Shown: positions 1-10,547 of the stretch, piece after piece | Numbering within the stretch: the first letter of the stretch is position 1 | How the letters are laid out: each line of letters starts with the position of its first letter | From: Gremmenia infestans | Lineage: Eukaryota; Ascomycota; Leotiomycetes; Helotiales; Hamatocanthoscyphaceae | Direction: 5' to 3' | Assembly (NCBI GenBank): GCA_032629725.1 | Contig: JAFEVB010000010.1 | Location: 1,736,001 to 1,800,000, forward strand | DNA length: 64,000 bases | Notes under the pieces: model-generated | The model's database searches: none | What the model was told of the DNA's origin: nothing | The model's input: the letters and a program-made list of their open reading frames with translations, nothing else | Translations under genes and position numbers: made by a program

Positions 1-60
1 GGAAAATCATTTCAGATATCGCTTTACTGTTTATTGTAAGTATAAAGCATTTGTACATGC

Positions 61-1023
61 ATGACTCGAGTTTTGTCAGAACACATTCCGTCAATCAAAA
101 CCCCCCCACAAATCAACTCTTACAAAGCCATGCACGACCTTCCGGCCTTCCCCCAATTCGCGCTCCTTCCCACAGAGATTCGACTCATGATCTGGGATTA
201 CACCGCCCCTATCCCCTATGACCACCGTCTCGTTGTTCTCATCGACCATAAAGCACGCTACATCACAGCCCGCGAAGCAGCCAAACATGCCAAAGCCATC
301 AAAGCCAGACCAGCAACACAGACTCGAAAAGCTGTGGAGGTAAGACCAGCTCAAGAGACCCATGGGGCTCACATCGAGTTCCCGGGCCAAATTGGCAGTT
401 GTTCTTGGCCGCTGTCTAACCTCCTCGCCGTCAACACAGAGGCACGCTCCAGAGTGCTGCGCGCCAACCCAAATTTCATCCAAGTAGGAGAAGGCCCTCG
501 CGTATATTTTCACGCCAAGAGAAACCTCATCCATTTCGACCTGCAGGCTTTGCACCATCTCGCGATTATCCATAGCCGGGAAGGTGGCGAGTGGGGGACG
601 TCCCGCAACAGGCTGGTAGGCTTCGACACCATCGTCAACCTCTCCATGCCCAACTGCAATGCACCGAATACCATGTTACTCTTGAGGTGGTTGAGAGGCC
701 CCGCCCTCGAGCCTCCCAATTGGAATGCTAGTCCTGTCCTGGCCGGTGTTATGTATTGCGAGTCAGCGATGGTCCCGGGTACGTATAATAAGACTTGGCC
801 ATTTTACAATAAGATGATGCAGGAATTAGCCATGTTGCGACAGCAATACAACGATAACAAAGCCCAGCGGGAAGTGATCATTGAAGAAACAAACCAGATA
901 CTTGCTGATATTACTTACCTGAGTCTACCAGTGTCATGGGAAGGAACAGCCGGTCTGCCACCTGCGGCGAGCGGCATACCAGGCAAGCCCCAGGGTGTAC
1001 GAGTACTGGAAAATGCATTGTGA
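61..1023 (+). CDS. 2EXR domain-containing protein
   Basis: Single-exon frame of 320 aa. The segment FPQFALLPTEIRLMIWDYT at about residues 30-48 is the hallmark opening of the fungal 2EXR (two Glu-x-Arg) family: aromatic, LPxEIRxxIW, and a second conserved block further on. The second block is seen as LLAVNTEARSRVLR (about residues 122-135), followed by NPNFIQVGEGPRVYFHAKRN. Members of this large, expanded fungal family have no assigned biochemical function; the N-terminal part resembles an F-box helix. The start used is the first Met; a second Met at residue 24 (MHDLPAFPQF) lies directly before the domain and is an equally good start. The neighbour at 2229 is a shorter relative, so this is probably a local family expansion. 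Confidence 0.8.
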   Translation: MTRVLSEHIPSIKTPPQINSYKAMHDLPAFPQFALLPTEIRLMIWDYTAPIPYDHRLVVLIDHKARYITAREAAKHAKAIKARPATQTRKAVEVRPAQETHGAHIEFPGQIGSCSWPLSNLLAVNTEARSRVLRANPNFIQVGEGPRVYFHAKRNLIHFDLQALHHLAIIHSREGGEWGTSRNRLVGFDTIVNLSMPNCNAPNTMLLLRWLRGPALEPPNWNASPVLAGVMYCESAMVPGTYNKTWPFYNKMMQELAMLRQQYNDNKAQREVIIEETNQILADITYLSLPVSWEGTAGLPPAASGIPGKPQGVRVLENAL

Positions 1024-2228
1024 CGGCGCATTGGTGTACTACGTGGATGTAGTGAAGTGCATAGTCTGATGAACGCTGAGTCTATTCTGGCATACTGGGC
1101 CTTCCCATCCACTCCTTACTGAACATAATTTAGATAATTCTATATCCATATCCTCCCACTTGGTAGTTTGGTCATTGCCTTGTACTTAAGTCCAATCGTA
1201 ATATAATCATATTATAACCAAATTATGTTTATTATGCATTATGCTCGTGATCGTGCTCCTCTATTCCGCATACCACTAACATGTCTTATAATATTCTTAT
1301 AGATCTAGTTAAGTTTTGATTAGGGATGTCTAAAGATAGTAAAGTTTCCTTAATTCAGATATGAAACAGATTTCAGATATGGATTGTGTATCATTTCATT
1401 TTTCTTTACCTACAGCTCTATATTAATCAATTTCTTAGCGACAGGTACCCTCAAGAAAGTCATAGGGTTCTAGCTCTCTGATCTGCAACTGGTGCTTAAA
1501 TAAATTCTAAACTCTAAATTTGCATTTTATCATAGTATAATAATAGGACTTTAAAAGCTACTTACTACTGTTATCAATATAATTTACTTGATTAGCTGAT
1601 ATTATCAATGACGCTAACTTCTTATTCTTGCTTCTATAAAATTTTAGTCATATTCTTTATAAACCCATAGCTATAGAGGAGTCATTCCTAGACTTCAAGC
1701 TATATATCGCCGGAAACTTGCTACTTATGCACATTATTGTCCTCTTAAAGGTCAGACATTACAGGTAGAATTAATCATATAGACAAGCATACTAAGGTAT
1801 CTAAAGTCCCTAAGCTCCAATTTGATACTATTTATATCAAATGGCGACATAAGGAATTGTAACTAAAGCTTCGGTAGTTGTACCCACTTAGTTCAAATAG
1901 CTAGCTTTATTCTTTATGAATTACAACTAGATGAGATTTCCCCGATTATTTTCGGTTCCAAAGTTAATATAGTAAGTCAACAGCTTCGCGCTAGAAGACT
2001 AGGAACCAGAACTTGCGGATCACGAAACAAATACCCACACGTCTTTCTTTCTATGAAAAAAGCCACATAATACATTACATTGTTGAAAAAGAGATTGTGA
2101 ACCAGTGAGTGTATTTCTAGATGGATAGATTCAGCATTAACCGGCCCTCTAGATGCCCGAAAGAGTATTAGGAATCCATTCTCGAATGTGCATATGCATA
2201 CTACCAAATCGAATGTCCAAAATTGTGA
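1024..2228. other. AT-rich gene-free stretch between two 2EXR genes
   Basis: No supportable gene. Sequence is AT-rich with many TA, TATA and TAGCTA-type words and stops in all frames, the look of repeat-derived DNA mutated towards AT (RIP-like). No intact transposase or inverted repeat was recognised here. Confidence 0.5.
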
Positions 2229-3059
2229 ATGGCCACGTTTGCACGGTTTCCGCACCTTCCACCAGAAATCCGAATACGAATTTGGGGCGAAGCAGCCAAA
2301 ATCCCACCCGACGAGCACATCGTTGTAGAGTTCTACGCCGTGCCCTTTTACCCGGCCAAGATGAAGCGAGGTGGACGGATCCAATACTATTTTACACTGC
2401 GTCTTGGAGGCAACTGCACAGCCCTCGGAACCCTCAGTGCAAGCCACGAAAGCCGTGAAGCTACGCTGTGGCATAATCCAAACATGATACAGTTCAACAA
2501 CGGGCAGAAAATATATTTCAATGGCGACCGGAACGTCATATACCTCGATCTCGCCTCCATGTACTTCATTCGCAGTTATATCCTCCGCGATTGCCGCAAG
2601 TTTTGGACAGATCGACATGGTGTCCCGTGGGCAAGAGCCGATCCCGTACTCGTCTGCCGCAGAGCTAGGAAGCTCAAGGGATTTTACGGTATCAAGACTT
2701 TGTCTTTTCCGCCCTTGATGTGTGAGGTATCAGCCGTCGTCTTTCATACGCTTTTTTCGACTTGGACACCTTTCACGCAATTGCAGAGGATTGTTCCGAA
2801 GACGATGCCAAACACGATGAGATGTGTTACGGTTTGGGGTGATTTCATGCAGAGACAAGCCAGAGAATTGTTATGGGCTAATTCTTTAAAGCGTTGGCAA
2901 TATCTTGCACTAGAGAGAATTCTCAACCTCACTCCAGAGCAGCTTGCTGAGGTTTGGAGTCTTATGGTAAGCCTATTCTTATACCATGCTAACAGTTGTC
3001 TTTCTCCATAGGAGCTGTGCTACGCGCTCATATGGTGGGGCTCCCAAGACAGCTCCTAG
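2229..3059 (+). CDS. 2EXR domain-containing protein (short paralogue)
   Basis: Model: exons 2229-2966 and 3012-3059, 261 aa. The intron of 45 bp begins GTAAGC, carries a GCTAAC branch site and ends CATAG; it falls between codons, and splicing adds 15 residues (start ELCYALIWWG) before a TAG. The N terminus FARFPHLPPEIRIRIWGEAA matches the first 2EXR block, and ESREATLWHNPNMIQFNNGQKIYFN matches the second block with the NPN(F/M)IQ and KIYFN signature also seen in the protein at 61-1023. Function unknown, as for the family. AT-rich repeat-like DNA lies on both sides. The frame is intact, so it is treated as a gene rather than a pseudogene. Confidence 0.7.
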
Positions 3060-4711
3060 ACTCCTTGGCTCTTTCTAAGTACTGGTATTTCGCTTATGCT
3101 AATTCGTTGGGCAGGAACCTTTTGGTCAGCGCGCTGAAGTAAAGAGAATACAGATGCTATTCAGACAAACCGCATCCTGAGCCAATTTTCTTTTTCTAAA
3201 TTCCCTGCAGCTTGTTCGTTTGGTTTGAGTATTGCTATCATAAAAGCTTGATCACACTTGATATATATGTTTGGGTTCATTCGTGGATCTAACATATTTA
3301 TGAATTTCCTAGATCATTTATAAATCTTAGCGCATTCACAAGTTACCTAGTTTGTTTACTTATAGTGAATTGATAAATAAGTAAGAGACAATTTTATAAG
3401 CGATCGTATACTAAAAAACTCTTTTCTTTTTTCTAATTATTAATAATACTACCTCTACTAGCAATTGCTTTTATTTTCCTTATAGAAAAATTAAGACAGC
3501 TAAGTTAATACTAGCGCTTCTTAGCTATTTCATACCTAGCTATATCTAGCTATTACTATACTATAAAAATATAAGCTAAACTTTTCTTAGCTATGCAACT
3601 TAAGTAGTTAGAGCCTAGCTATACTAATAGTATAGCTTAGTATAGTATAGCTAGGTAAAGAATAGAAAAGAAGTAGGCTATATAATACTATATAGTTAGT
3701 AGAGGAAAACCTACTAGAACTAGAGTGAATATAAAGCTATAGCGCTATATTTCACTAATTTAATCCTTAGAGTTACATATTTCTAAGGTATAACTGCTAA
3801 CGCTAAAGTATATCTACTGATTTAGTGCTGCCCCTAAGGCCACCTAGCTTACCTCCTATATCTTTTTCTCTGCTATGCTATTATGCCTAGCCTCGACTAG
3901 TATAGCTTTAATCAAGTTACTTTATCAGACTTTACTATGAACCTTTAACCGGTAAATGACTACTATATGACCGTTTTTAGAGAATCATGTAAGTAACCTT
4001 TATTTATGTAGATTATAGTTTCTAACTATAAATAAAATCTATCTACGGTTGGCTAATCGTAGTTCGGCTGTAGTTCAGCTGATTATTTGTCAAATGACTA
4101 TTGTAGGATTGCTTAGCCCGTAATACAGACTGTCTGCAGCCACATCTGAATTTAATACGCAGCATCCCTAGAGGCCACTAGTACACCGCCCTTACTAGTA
4201 AGCTAGGGACGCTTTACCTGTAACCAAAATCACTTAAATCAACCGATTTTATTATCTTAAGAGTAATAGGATAGAGATTCAGAGCGTAAGAGCAATCCTG
4301 AGGCAGCCTTAGCTGGCGCACAATTAGCGTTTCTACGGTTGAAAACCTGGGTTTCAATTTTAAGTAGGCTATATAACTATAAATGGATTTTATCAACGAT
4401 TAGAAACCGTAATCTACCTAGATAAAGGTTAGCTAAGTTATTAGAAAGATTAAGGTCATATGATAGTCATTCTACAGTCAAAAGATGCCCGCAAAATCCC
4501 GTAAGGTATTGCTACGCCATGCATTTCGTTTAGTCGTGAATCTTTGCGTCGATTTATGACTGAACTGGCCATAATGATAAATGTAGATCATTTATGAATG
4601 AACCGGAACATATGTTTATAAAGTGGAAGGGTTTGCACCACGCTGGTAAGTTGTGATACAGAGATGAATAATAATCTAGGAATTGTCCATAGACGTAAGA
4701 CCTATACTTCT
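3060..4711. other. AT-rich repeat island (RIP-like)
   Basis: Strongly AT-rich DNA dense in CTAGCTAT/TATAGCTA words, with no coding frame above noise. It contains the inverted-repeat element listed separately at about 3952-4475. The composition fits a relic of transposable elements mutated C-to-T, an inference from appearance only. Confidence 0.6.
3952..4475. mobile_element. Non-autonomous inverted-repeat element (MITE-like)
   Basis: Left arm about 3952-4053 and right arm about 4371-4475 are imperfect inverted repeats of each other. The best core is AACCTTTATTTATGTAGATT (from about 3997) against the reverse complement of about 4400-4430, which differs at only 4 of 31 positions, 3 of them C/T or A/G transitions. 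Similarity continues outwards to ATGACTACTATATGACC / ATGACTATCATATGACC. The roughly 320 bp interior has no coding frame. Size, long terminal inverted repeats and lack of a gene suggest a MITE-type element. Target-site duplication and exact ends could not be fixed. Confidence 0.55.
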
Positions 4712-6283
4712 TCAAAGCTCAAACCATTGGTCGCCCTCACTTTCAATGACCCTATCACCTAGCATTCTCCCAAGACGTGAAAGGATATCTCTGAACCACA
4801 TTCTCTGCTCGACTTTCACATCCCCTAGACACGATGCGATAGACAAAGGCCATACTGCCATACTCGCCATTGGTGGATTCAGGTCATCGTTCGTAATCAT
4901 GGTCACAAGACTTTGGTCTTTAGATGAGTCTGTGTTGCCAACAACCTCAAACTTTTGAAGACAGAATGGTATGCTAGATGCTAAATCATTGGCCATAGTC
5001 TCGACACAAGAAACGCATTCCAACCGCTGGGTCTCATCGAAGGTATCCGGATTCGGAGGGCACAGCCTTAGTATCTTCAAGTGTGTACTGTTGTGAAGCA
5101 TTCTCATGGCATAATATTGATTCCAAACGGCTGTGTAGGCAACACTTGAGCAAGTGAGTACTCTCGAGGAATAGAAAAATTTTGTCGGTAAAGGAGGAGG
5201 GTCTGATAACGTGTGTCGCTGGGTTGACCATGCATGCGGGAAACGGGCATTCCAGACTTTCAATCCGTTGTCAATCTCGCATGCTTCATTATTGAGTGCC
5301 CGAGCTGCGGAAGTAAACTCTGGCGACGTGTCTTGCGTGGCGGCCTCTTTAACAAGCAGGGATACTTGGTAACGCAGATTGGTAATTCGAACACTGAGGT
5401 AGTCATACTCAAGTTCCCAGCCTTCTTCGCCAAAGGCGGCACCATCTAAAATCCAGTCCGGCAAGGCAAGCTTTCTCAATAACGCAGACCTGATCATCCC
5501 ACGCCTGGTATGTTTAATAATACTCGTCGGAGGGTGATAATGGCTTAAACTCTCTTTCCAAGTCTTCAATATTGCTAACGCCCCATCATGATGGGAGAAG
5601 GTCTGCAGATTCGCAGCAGAGGTAGCTGTCGAGTGGCGCTGCCTTGGAAGATGTACCACTTGTTCGTATCGACTCATGAAGAAAATTGCAAGGAGCCAAG
5701 CGTCAATATTACCTTCATATAGAGAGCAGATGTTTCCCCGCGTAGTCCGTAGGAGCTGTTGATAATTCGTAGAAGCGTCCAGGGCTGCCCTTGTATGCTG
5801 CCGCGCTTGTGAATATACCGCCAAGGCCATGGAAGACAGAGCAAGATCCAGCATTCTATTTTCCGCTTTTGACAGCCATATTGGCATGAAATCATCAAGG
5901 ACACTCTTGGAAATGTCCAAGATATTTGGTAGCGACTGCAAGTAATAGTATACATAATACCCAGTTGCTTCTGCTTTCAGATCAACCAATCCACGTTGTG
6001 GGGCGGGTTTCGAACTGCGCACATCCTCTAAAGCAAAAGTAGAACGAGGCCCTCTAGGGCGTTTCTTGTTTCCACTGGCGTAAGAATTCTCGCTATGGAC
6101 CACAGCACCTGGTCTTCGCATGCCTTGGCACGTTCGCCCGGATTTCATGCATCTTTGGCAGACCGGTTGGGTCTCATCGCACTGCAACGACATTAGATAG
6201 CTATTCTTATGCAAGTATAGTAAGTAGCTTGCCTTGATTCTTCGGAGCTTACAAGTTTGACATCCTGCGCTTGGGAATGTCAT
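4712..6283 (-). CDS. Zn2Cys6 fungal transcription factor
   Basis: Nuclear DNA-binding regulator. Model: exons 6283-6233 and 6181-4712 on the minus strand, 506 aa. After removal of a 51 bp intron, Cys 8, 11, 18, 25, 28 and 35 form a perfect CX2CX6CX6CX2CX6C binuclear zinc cluster near the N terminus (GCQTCKLRRIK then CDETQPVCQRC). The intron has a GC donor (AAG/GCAAGC) and CAG acceptor; it is a multiple of three with no stop, so unspliced mRNA would insert 17 residues between the second and third Cys. A basic linker (NKKRPRGPRS) follows, then a long helical region of the fungal-specific regulatory type. Targets unknown. It lies near another regulator (7559-9149) and an SDR reductase, so it may act locally, but nothing in the sequence proves that. 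Confidence 0.88.
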   Translation of the reverse strand: MTFPSAGCQTCKLRRIKASYLLYLHKNSYLMSLQCDETQPVCQRCMKSGRTCQGMRRPGAVVHSENSYASGNKKRPRGPRSTFALEDVRSSKPAPQRGLVDLKAEATGYYVYYYLQSLPNILDISKSVLDDFMPIWLSKAENRMLDLALSSMALAVYSQARQHTRAALDASTNYQQLLRTTRGNICSLYEGNIDAWLLAIFFMSRYEQVVHLPRQRHSTATSAANLQTFSHHDGALAILKTWKESLSHYHPPTSIIKHTRRGMIRSALLRKLALPDWILDGAAFGEEGWELEYDYLSVRITNLRYQVSLLVKEAATQDTSPEFTSAARALNNEACEIDNGLKVWNARFPHAWSTQRHTLSDPPPLPTKFFYSSRVLTCSSVAYTAVWNQYYAMRMLHNSTHLKILRLCPPNPDTFDETQRLECVSCVETMANDLASSIPFCLQKFEVVGNTDSSKDQSLVTMITNDDLNPPMASMAVWPLSIASCLGDVKVEQRMWFRDILSRLGRMLGDRVIESEGDQWFEL

Positions 6284-6784
6284 AATGCGTCTTGAACTGT
6301 GATTTGAATATTGTTAGGACAAGTGCAATGAAAGAATAGGAGAGTGATGCGAGGCGAGGTTGCTGCTTCATTTAAAGCCGGGTTCGAGGTTCTAAACTCC
6401 GTAAGCCCATGGCTGCTTATTAATAAGCGATACGCTATATTTATTTTTCACTTATACGAGTAGCTACTAACTATAAAGAGCATCATTATCTAACTAATAA
6501 TAATCAGGCAAGATAAGAATTTGCACCTTCATCTGTGGCGTTCGAATATACTTGATAAGACAAAACAAAAGTGTTCAACTAGAAAAGGGGTTAAGGTAAC
6601 TAAGCGAAAATAGTGAAAGGGGTCATAGCCAAGACTAAACTTGTTGATCAAGGCGTTGAATCTCGACGGCGTGAAACGTCAAAGTAAACAGCAGACCTTT
6701 CAACTTTCAATCTGAAAACCTAGATCCTGCCAAGGAGCTCGCGATGGACATTCAGGCCTTTCAAATTACTCCGATGCCCTGGAT
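6284..6784. other. Upstream region of the Zn2Cys6 regulator
   Basis: About 500 bp with no gene. It holds the promoter side of the minus-strand regulator and includes one copy of the recurrent octamer ACTCCGTA at 6396-6403. Confidence 0.4.
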
Positions 6785-7219
6785 GTGGCAGCGCTTGACC
6801 CTACTCGCCGAACGAGAGCCTCCCTTCTCCCCATATCCACCCGTGAACAGAAGCAACTGAAACTGATGCCCCGAAAAGCTTCCCGGGAAAATTCAAAATG
6901 GAGAGCAATTAGGCTCATCACTCACGACGACTGTGAGTCCATACATCAGATTATCGAGCTAGAAATGTTTGAGTTGAACCGTCCTGATGCCAACGGACGT
7001 CATAATAGTCACAATCTGGAAGTCGATCAAGATTCCTGGGGATTATTTCGCCTATTTTATCTGGAGTTCCTTCACAATATACTTCAAGATGAGCTTGACC
7101 ACTACCAGCTAACTAAAGTTCGGTCTGTGAGTCGAGGCTTACGATCTACGGTGGATGCGTTGCCATATTACAACCCCAGTAGATGCTTATATATATATAT
7201 ATATATATATAGCATTTAA
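6785..7219 (+). CDS. Hypothetical protein, doubtful
   Basis: Open frame of 144 aa with no recognised domain. The middle part (ITHDDCESIHQIIELEMFEL, then a Trp/Phe-rich helix) looks amphipathic and could be real. The C-terminal end, a run of alternating Tyr and Ile, is only translation of a TA microsatellite at about 7188-7210, so the true end is unclear. A competing short frame begins at 6744 (MDIQAFQITPMPW). It may be a gene remnant or chance. Confidence 0.2.
   Translation: MAALDPTRRTRASLLPISTREQKQLKLMPRKASRENSKWRAIRLITHDDCESIHQIIELEMFELNRPDANGRHNSHNLEVDQDSWGLFRLFYLEFLHNILQDELDHYQLTKVRSVSRGLRSTVDALPYYNPSRCLYIYIYIYSI
7188..7210. repeat. TA dinucleotide microsatellite
   Basis: Uninterrupted run of alternating A and T, about 11 units, at the 3' end of the doubtful frame 6785-7219. 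Confidence 0.85.
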
Positions 7220-7558
7220 CAGGATTCCCTATGAAATGGCCGCCAATTATACTATTGGCTAGACTTACAAAGCAGTACTTATCCTGATCGACTTTGAATC
7301 TCGCACGCTACTTAACCTATCATAATTAGTGCCACTCTTCCTGTATACCGCGAGCTTTTTCGTTTTGCAGCACGACATAAAATACCTATACAATAGGACA
7401 TAAGTGCGCTAGCAAATTTTCTGTTACTCCCATTTGTGATAATCAATATACGGAGTAACACGTTGGCGGCTAGCACGTGATGTCACTCTAGAGCTTGCGT
7501 AAATCCGCGGAGGGCATGGTTCCAGAACTTACATGGCCCAGGCAGAATATTGTGTAGT
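7220..7558. other. Intergenic, nothing recognised
   Basis: About 340 bp downstream of the regulator at 7559-9149. It contains one TACGGAGT octamer (7449-7456) and no coding signal. Confidence 0.4.
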
Positions 7559-9149
7559 TTAATTATTAGAACCGATTGGAATCCCTTTGTTTTGGGTCTG
7601 TTTCCCTCTACCTAGATTAAGTAACTCGTAAATTTGCTTCCCGGGCTGTTCGTCTAGCAAGGGGATCCACATGTAAGATTTCAAAATATCTTCCATCTCT
7701 TTCCACGTATCTACTTTACATTTATCAGCATGTTCCCGCAGAGACTCCTCCAGCCATGTTTCATCTGTTACGTGAAAGACCGAGAGGGCTCCAGTCATCA
7801 ACAGCCAAAGCATAAGCTGAGACGAACCCTTATCGATAGGTTTAAAATCCGTTATGCATTTTCGGTACGCGGTAAGAAAGTGCTGGTAAGGTAATTTAAT
7901 ATCTTGCCACTGTAGAAAGACATGGTGAGTGAAACCTAGTAGGCCATGCCGTACCGTCTCATCGAGTGAGATGGCTGTGAAACGCATGCGCAGCAGGCGA
8001 TAAATTACCGCATTCATTGTTTGATGGATCATATCCTGGGAAATGAACCGTTGAGTTTGCGTCCCGAGATTAATCAGCAAGCTGAATCGCTTCATGACCC
8101 GCCACGCTGTCACCAAATCGCTGTCCATACTTCGTATCAATTCGATGTCTTGCTGAGAAGAAAGATCGTCGTTGGAAGCTGATAAGAGCCTTGCGGGGTA
8201 ATCTACGGCTGGCTCTGAAGGCCGAGAAAAGAATAGTGGGGTTGAGCCAGTAAGTAACGCATTTGAAAGATCACATCTGCCGAGTATCAGTACTTCCTTT
8301 CCTTACTTGCAATAAGAACGGGCCCTTGCGCGAAATTTACCTCATGATCTCTATCCAGAGATGTTTGCCTTTAAAGCCATCTGGACCTCCTCTCAAGTCC
8401 ACCATTTTGCGAATGCCATCCAGATGCTGCCTAGAGACCTCATGATCTCCATTAAAGTATGCAGCACTAGCCAGTTTCAGCACTACACCGATCGTAGAAT
8501 CCGAGACCTTGCTTTCATCGTTGTCCCCCAAGAGCCTTTCGCGGAGAATTCTCATGCCATCCTGAAAATGCAACGTCGCTGCTAGGTTGATGCATTTTTC
8601 CTGGCGGCGTAGGACACGGTCAATAAAAGTCTCCACCGCGAATGCCGTTATATGCAGAGCAGCGGCGTCTAGTCGGAGTAAAGAAATCCATTCATTGTTG
8701 TTGTTTGCTTGGAAACCAATCGCCATTATTAGAGGGAATATGATTCTTTTTGCAAACGGTGAGACTAAGCTCATATCGAATTAGCCCGGACAAGTAAGGT
8801 GCATGAATTACTGACCTTTTATCATGTTCGAACGCATCGAGGGCTCCAGCTCACCAGAAAACTCGATAAATGAGAGATCCGAGCCCACTCGACTAGGTAT
8901 CTGGGGCGTATACATGTCGATAACTTCTGCCATCCTAACGCGCGTAATCTGAGTGCTGCCTACTCTGCCCCCGCCTGTCTTGCGTTTGCTCTTTTGCGGA
9001 CGAACCACTTTCTTCTTCTTTCCTCGCATTACATGGCTTCGTATCAGCTTCCTAGTAGCTGGATCGGCTTTCTCTACGCTCGACGACATAATAAAGGGCA
9101 TCCTGGCTGCTGAGCTAGAAAAGCCAATGAATTGCTCCGGCTCGCTCAT
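7559..9149 (-). CDS. Fungal-specific transcription factor-like protein (no zinc cluster)
   Basis: Model: exons 9149-8812, 8769-8341 and 8276-7559 on the minus strand, 1485 nt, 494 aa. Introns are 42 bp (GTAATT...GAG) and 64 bp (GTAAAT...CAG); both choices restore one frame. The N terminus (DPATRKLIRSHVMRGKKKK, about residues 27-45) is the conserved opening of a common fungal family with a fungal-specific regulatory domain that often lacks DNA-binding cysteines. The second exon has the helical segment WISLLRLDAAALHITAFAVE, and the second splice joins EIMR to CDLSNALLTG, a conserved pattern in this family. No CX2C zinc cluster is present, so direct DNA binding is uncertain. It points away from the SDR gene at 9565, sharing a 415 bp promoter region with it. 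Confidence 0.75.
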
Positions 9150-9564
9150 CTTGTTAGTCTTGGCAACTAAAACTGTTCCCTAATTAGGTTAAGGTATGCA
9201 GTTGAAGTAAGGAAGCCCGAGGGATTGGTATATATATAAGCGAAAGTACGTACATATAGGCGAAAGCATGCTTACGACTGCCGGATGTCAGTTTAAAGTT
9301 ACATGCCGCAATGCCAAGACACTTCTTTGTATTCCGTTTCGGGTATAGCGGCCAAACACAGGCAAGGATATTGTAACGTGGATCCGTAATTAGGACTCGG
9401 AGAATACTGAACTGCGTATGGTATAGTAAAATTACTCTATTGGTATCTTATTTCATGAAGCTTTTGTATAAAGCTGCCGTGAATCCCTTTTGCATCATGG
9501 CATCCTTGCATTCAAATAGAATATAGAATATCAAATCATCCAATACTGCAACATCTCTCGTCCA
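9150..9564. promoter_or_regulatory. Divergent promoter region (regulator / SDR)
   Basis: About 415 bp between two divergently transcribed genes. AT-rich, with a TATATATA tract near 9229-9237. No specific operator recognised. Co-regulation of both genes is possible but inferred. Confidence 0.4.
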
Positions 9565-10547
9565 ATGGCTTCTCTACGAAAGTCAGTCCTAATCACCGGC
9601 TGCTCAGCAGGCGGTACTGGTGCAGCTTTAGCTCACGTCTTTCAAGAAGAGGGATACCACGTTTTCGCAAGCGCACGGAACCCTACCAAGATTCCAGAAA
9701 CCCTCTCTAGTGCCGCCAATGTCACAAGCCTAACACTCGACGTCCTTTCCCCATCGTCAATCACAGCCGCCGTCGAGAGCGTGCAGAGGAAAACAGGCAG
9801 CGGCCTCGACGTCCTCATCAACAACAGCGGCGGAGGCTACACCGTACCAGCGCTGGATGCCTCCATCGTGCAAGGCAAGGAACTATTCGAGCTCAATTTC
9901 TGGGCCCCATTAGCCATGCTGCAGGCCTTTGCGCCTCTTCTCATCAAGGACAAAGGTTGCGTCGTCAACAATACGTCTGCAAATGCATATATTCCCATGC
10001 TATTCATGAGTAAGGGATGTGCCCGATACGTTGCAAACCCTAGCTAACCAGCTCCTTCAGATATGTACAACAGCTCGAAAGCAGCCCTCGCCATAGCCAG
10101 CGAAACATGGCGCCACGAGCTCCAACCCCTTGGCGTCCGCACCATCACTATCGTGACGTGCGCTGTGAAGACCAACTTCTTCGCTGACTACCATCCGGCC
10201 GAATTACCCGAAACCTCGAAATACTCTGACATCCGAGACTTCATCCACAACCTCACTGATGGTAGGATGCAACATAAAGCCATCAGCTCGCGAGAATACG
10301 CGATTAGAGTAGTGCGAGAGGTTGAGAAAGGCACGGTTGGAACGGTCTGGGCCGGTACCGATGCGTTCATGGCTCGGCTGGCATGGTGGCTGTCACCACA
10401 GTGGGCTTTTGTGAGTTTTGAACCAATCTTCATATCATCGTGAGTCTTTGATAGGTTTCTGATGAAAGTATGCAGGACATTATAGTGCAGAGCGTTATTC
10501 CTGTTTCCAAGGAGATGGCCAAAGCCACGCAAAAGAAAGAAAACTAA
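9565..10547 (+). CDS. SDR-family reductase, Ayr1-like (1-acyl-dihydroxyacetone-phosphate reductase type)
   Basis: Model: exons 9565-10009, 10061-10410 and 10476-10547, 867 nt, 288 aa. Introns of 51 bp (GTAAGG, CTTCAG) and 65 bp (GTGAGT, TGCAG) restore a single frame. The Rossmann nucleotide-binding motif is TGCSAGGTG (about residues 10-18), followed by LINNSG (the NNAG equivalent), a Ser in NNTSAN, and the YNSSK catalytic Tyr/Lys pair right after the first intron. TGCSxGGxG with this spacing is characteristic of the Ayr1-like classical SDRs, which use NADPH to reduce 1-acyl-DHAP in ether-lipid and phosphatidate synthesis at the ER or lipid droplets. The fungal family is broad, so the substrate is uncertain. 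The sequence ends with a Lys-rich tail. Confidence 0.85.

Noticed and set aside
4712..10547. Secondary-metabolite gene cluster
   Set aside because: No polyketide synthase, peptide synthetase, terpene cyclase or P450 is present near the two regulators.
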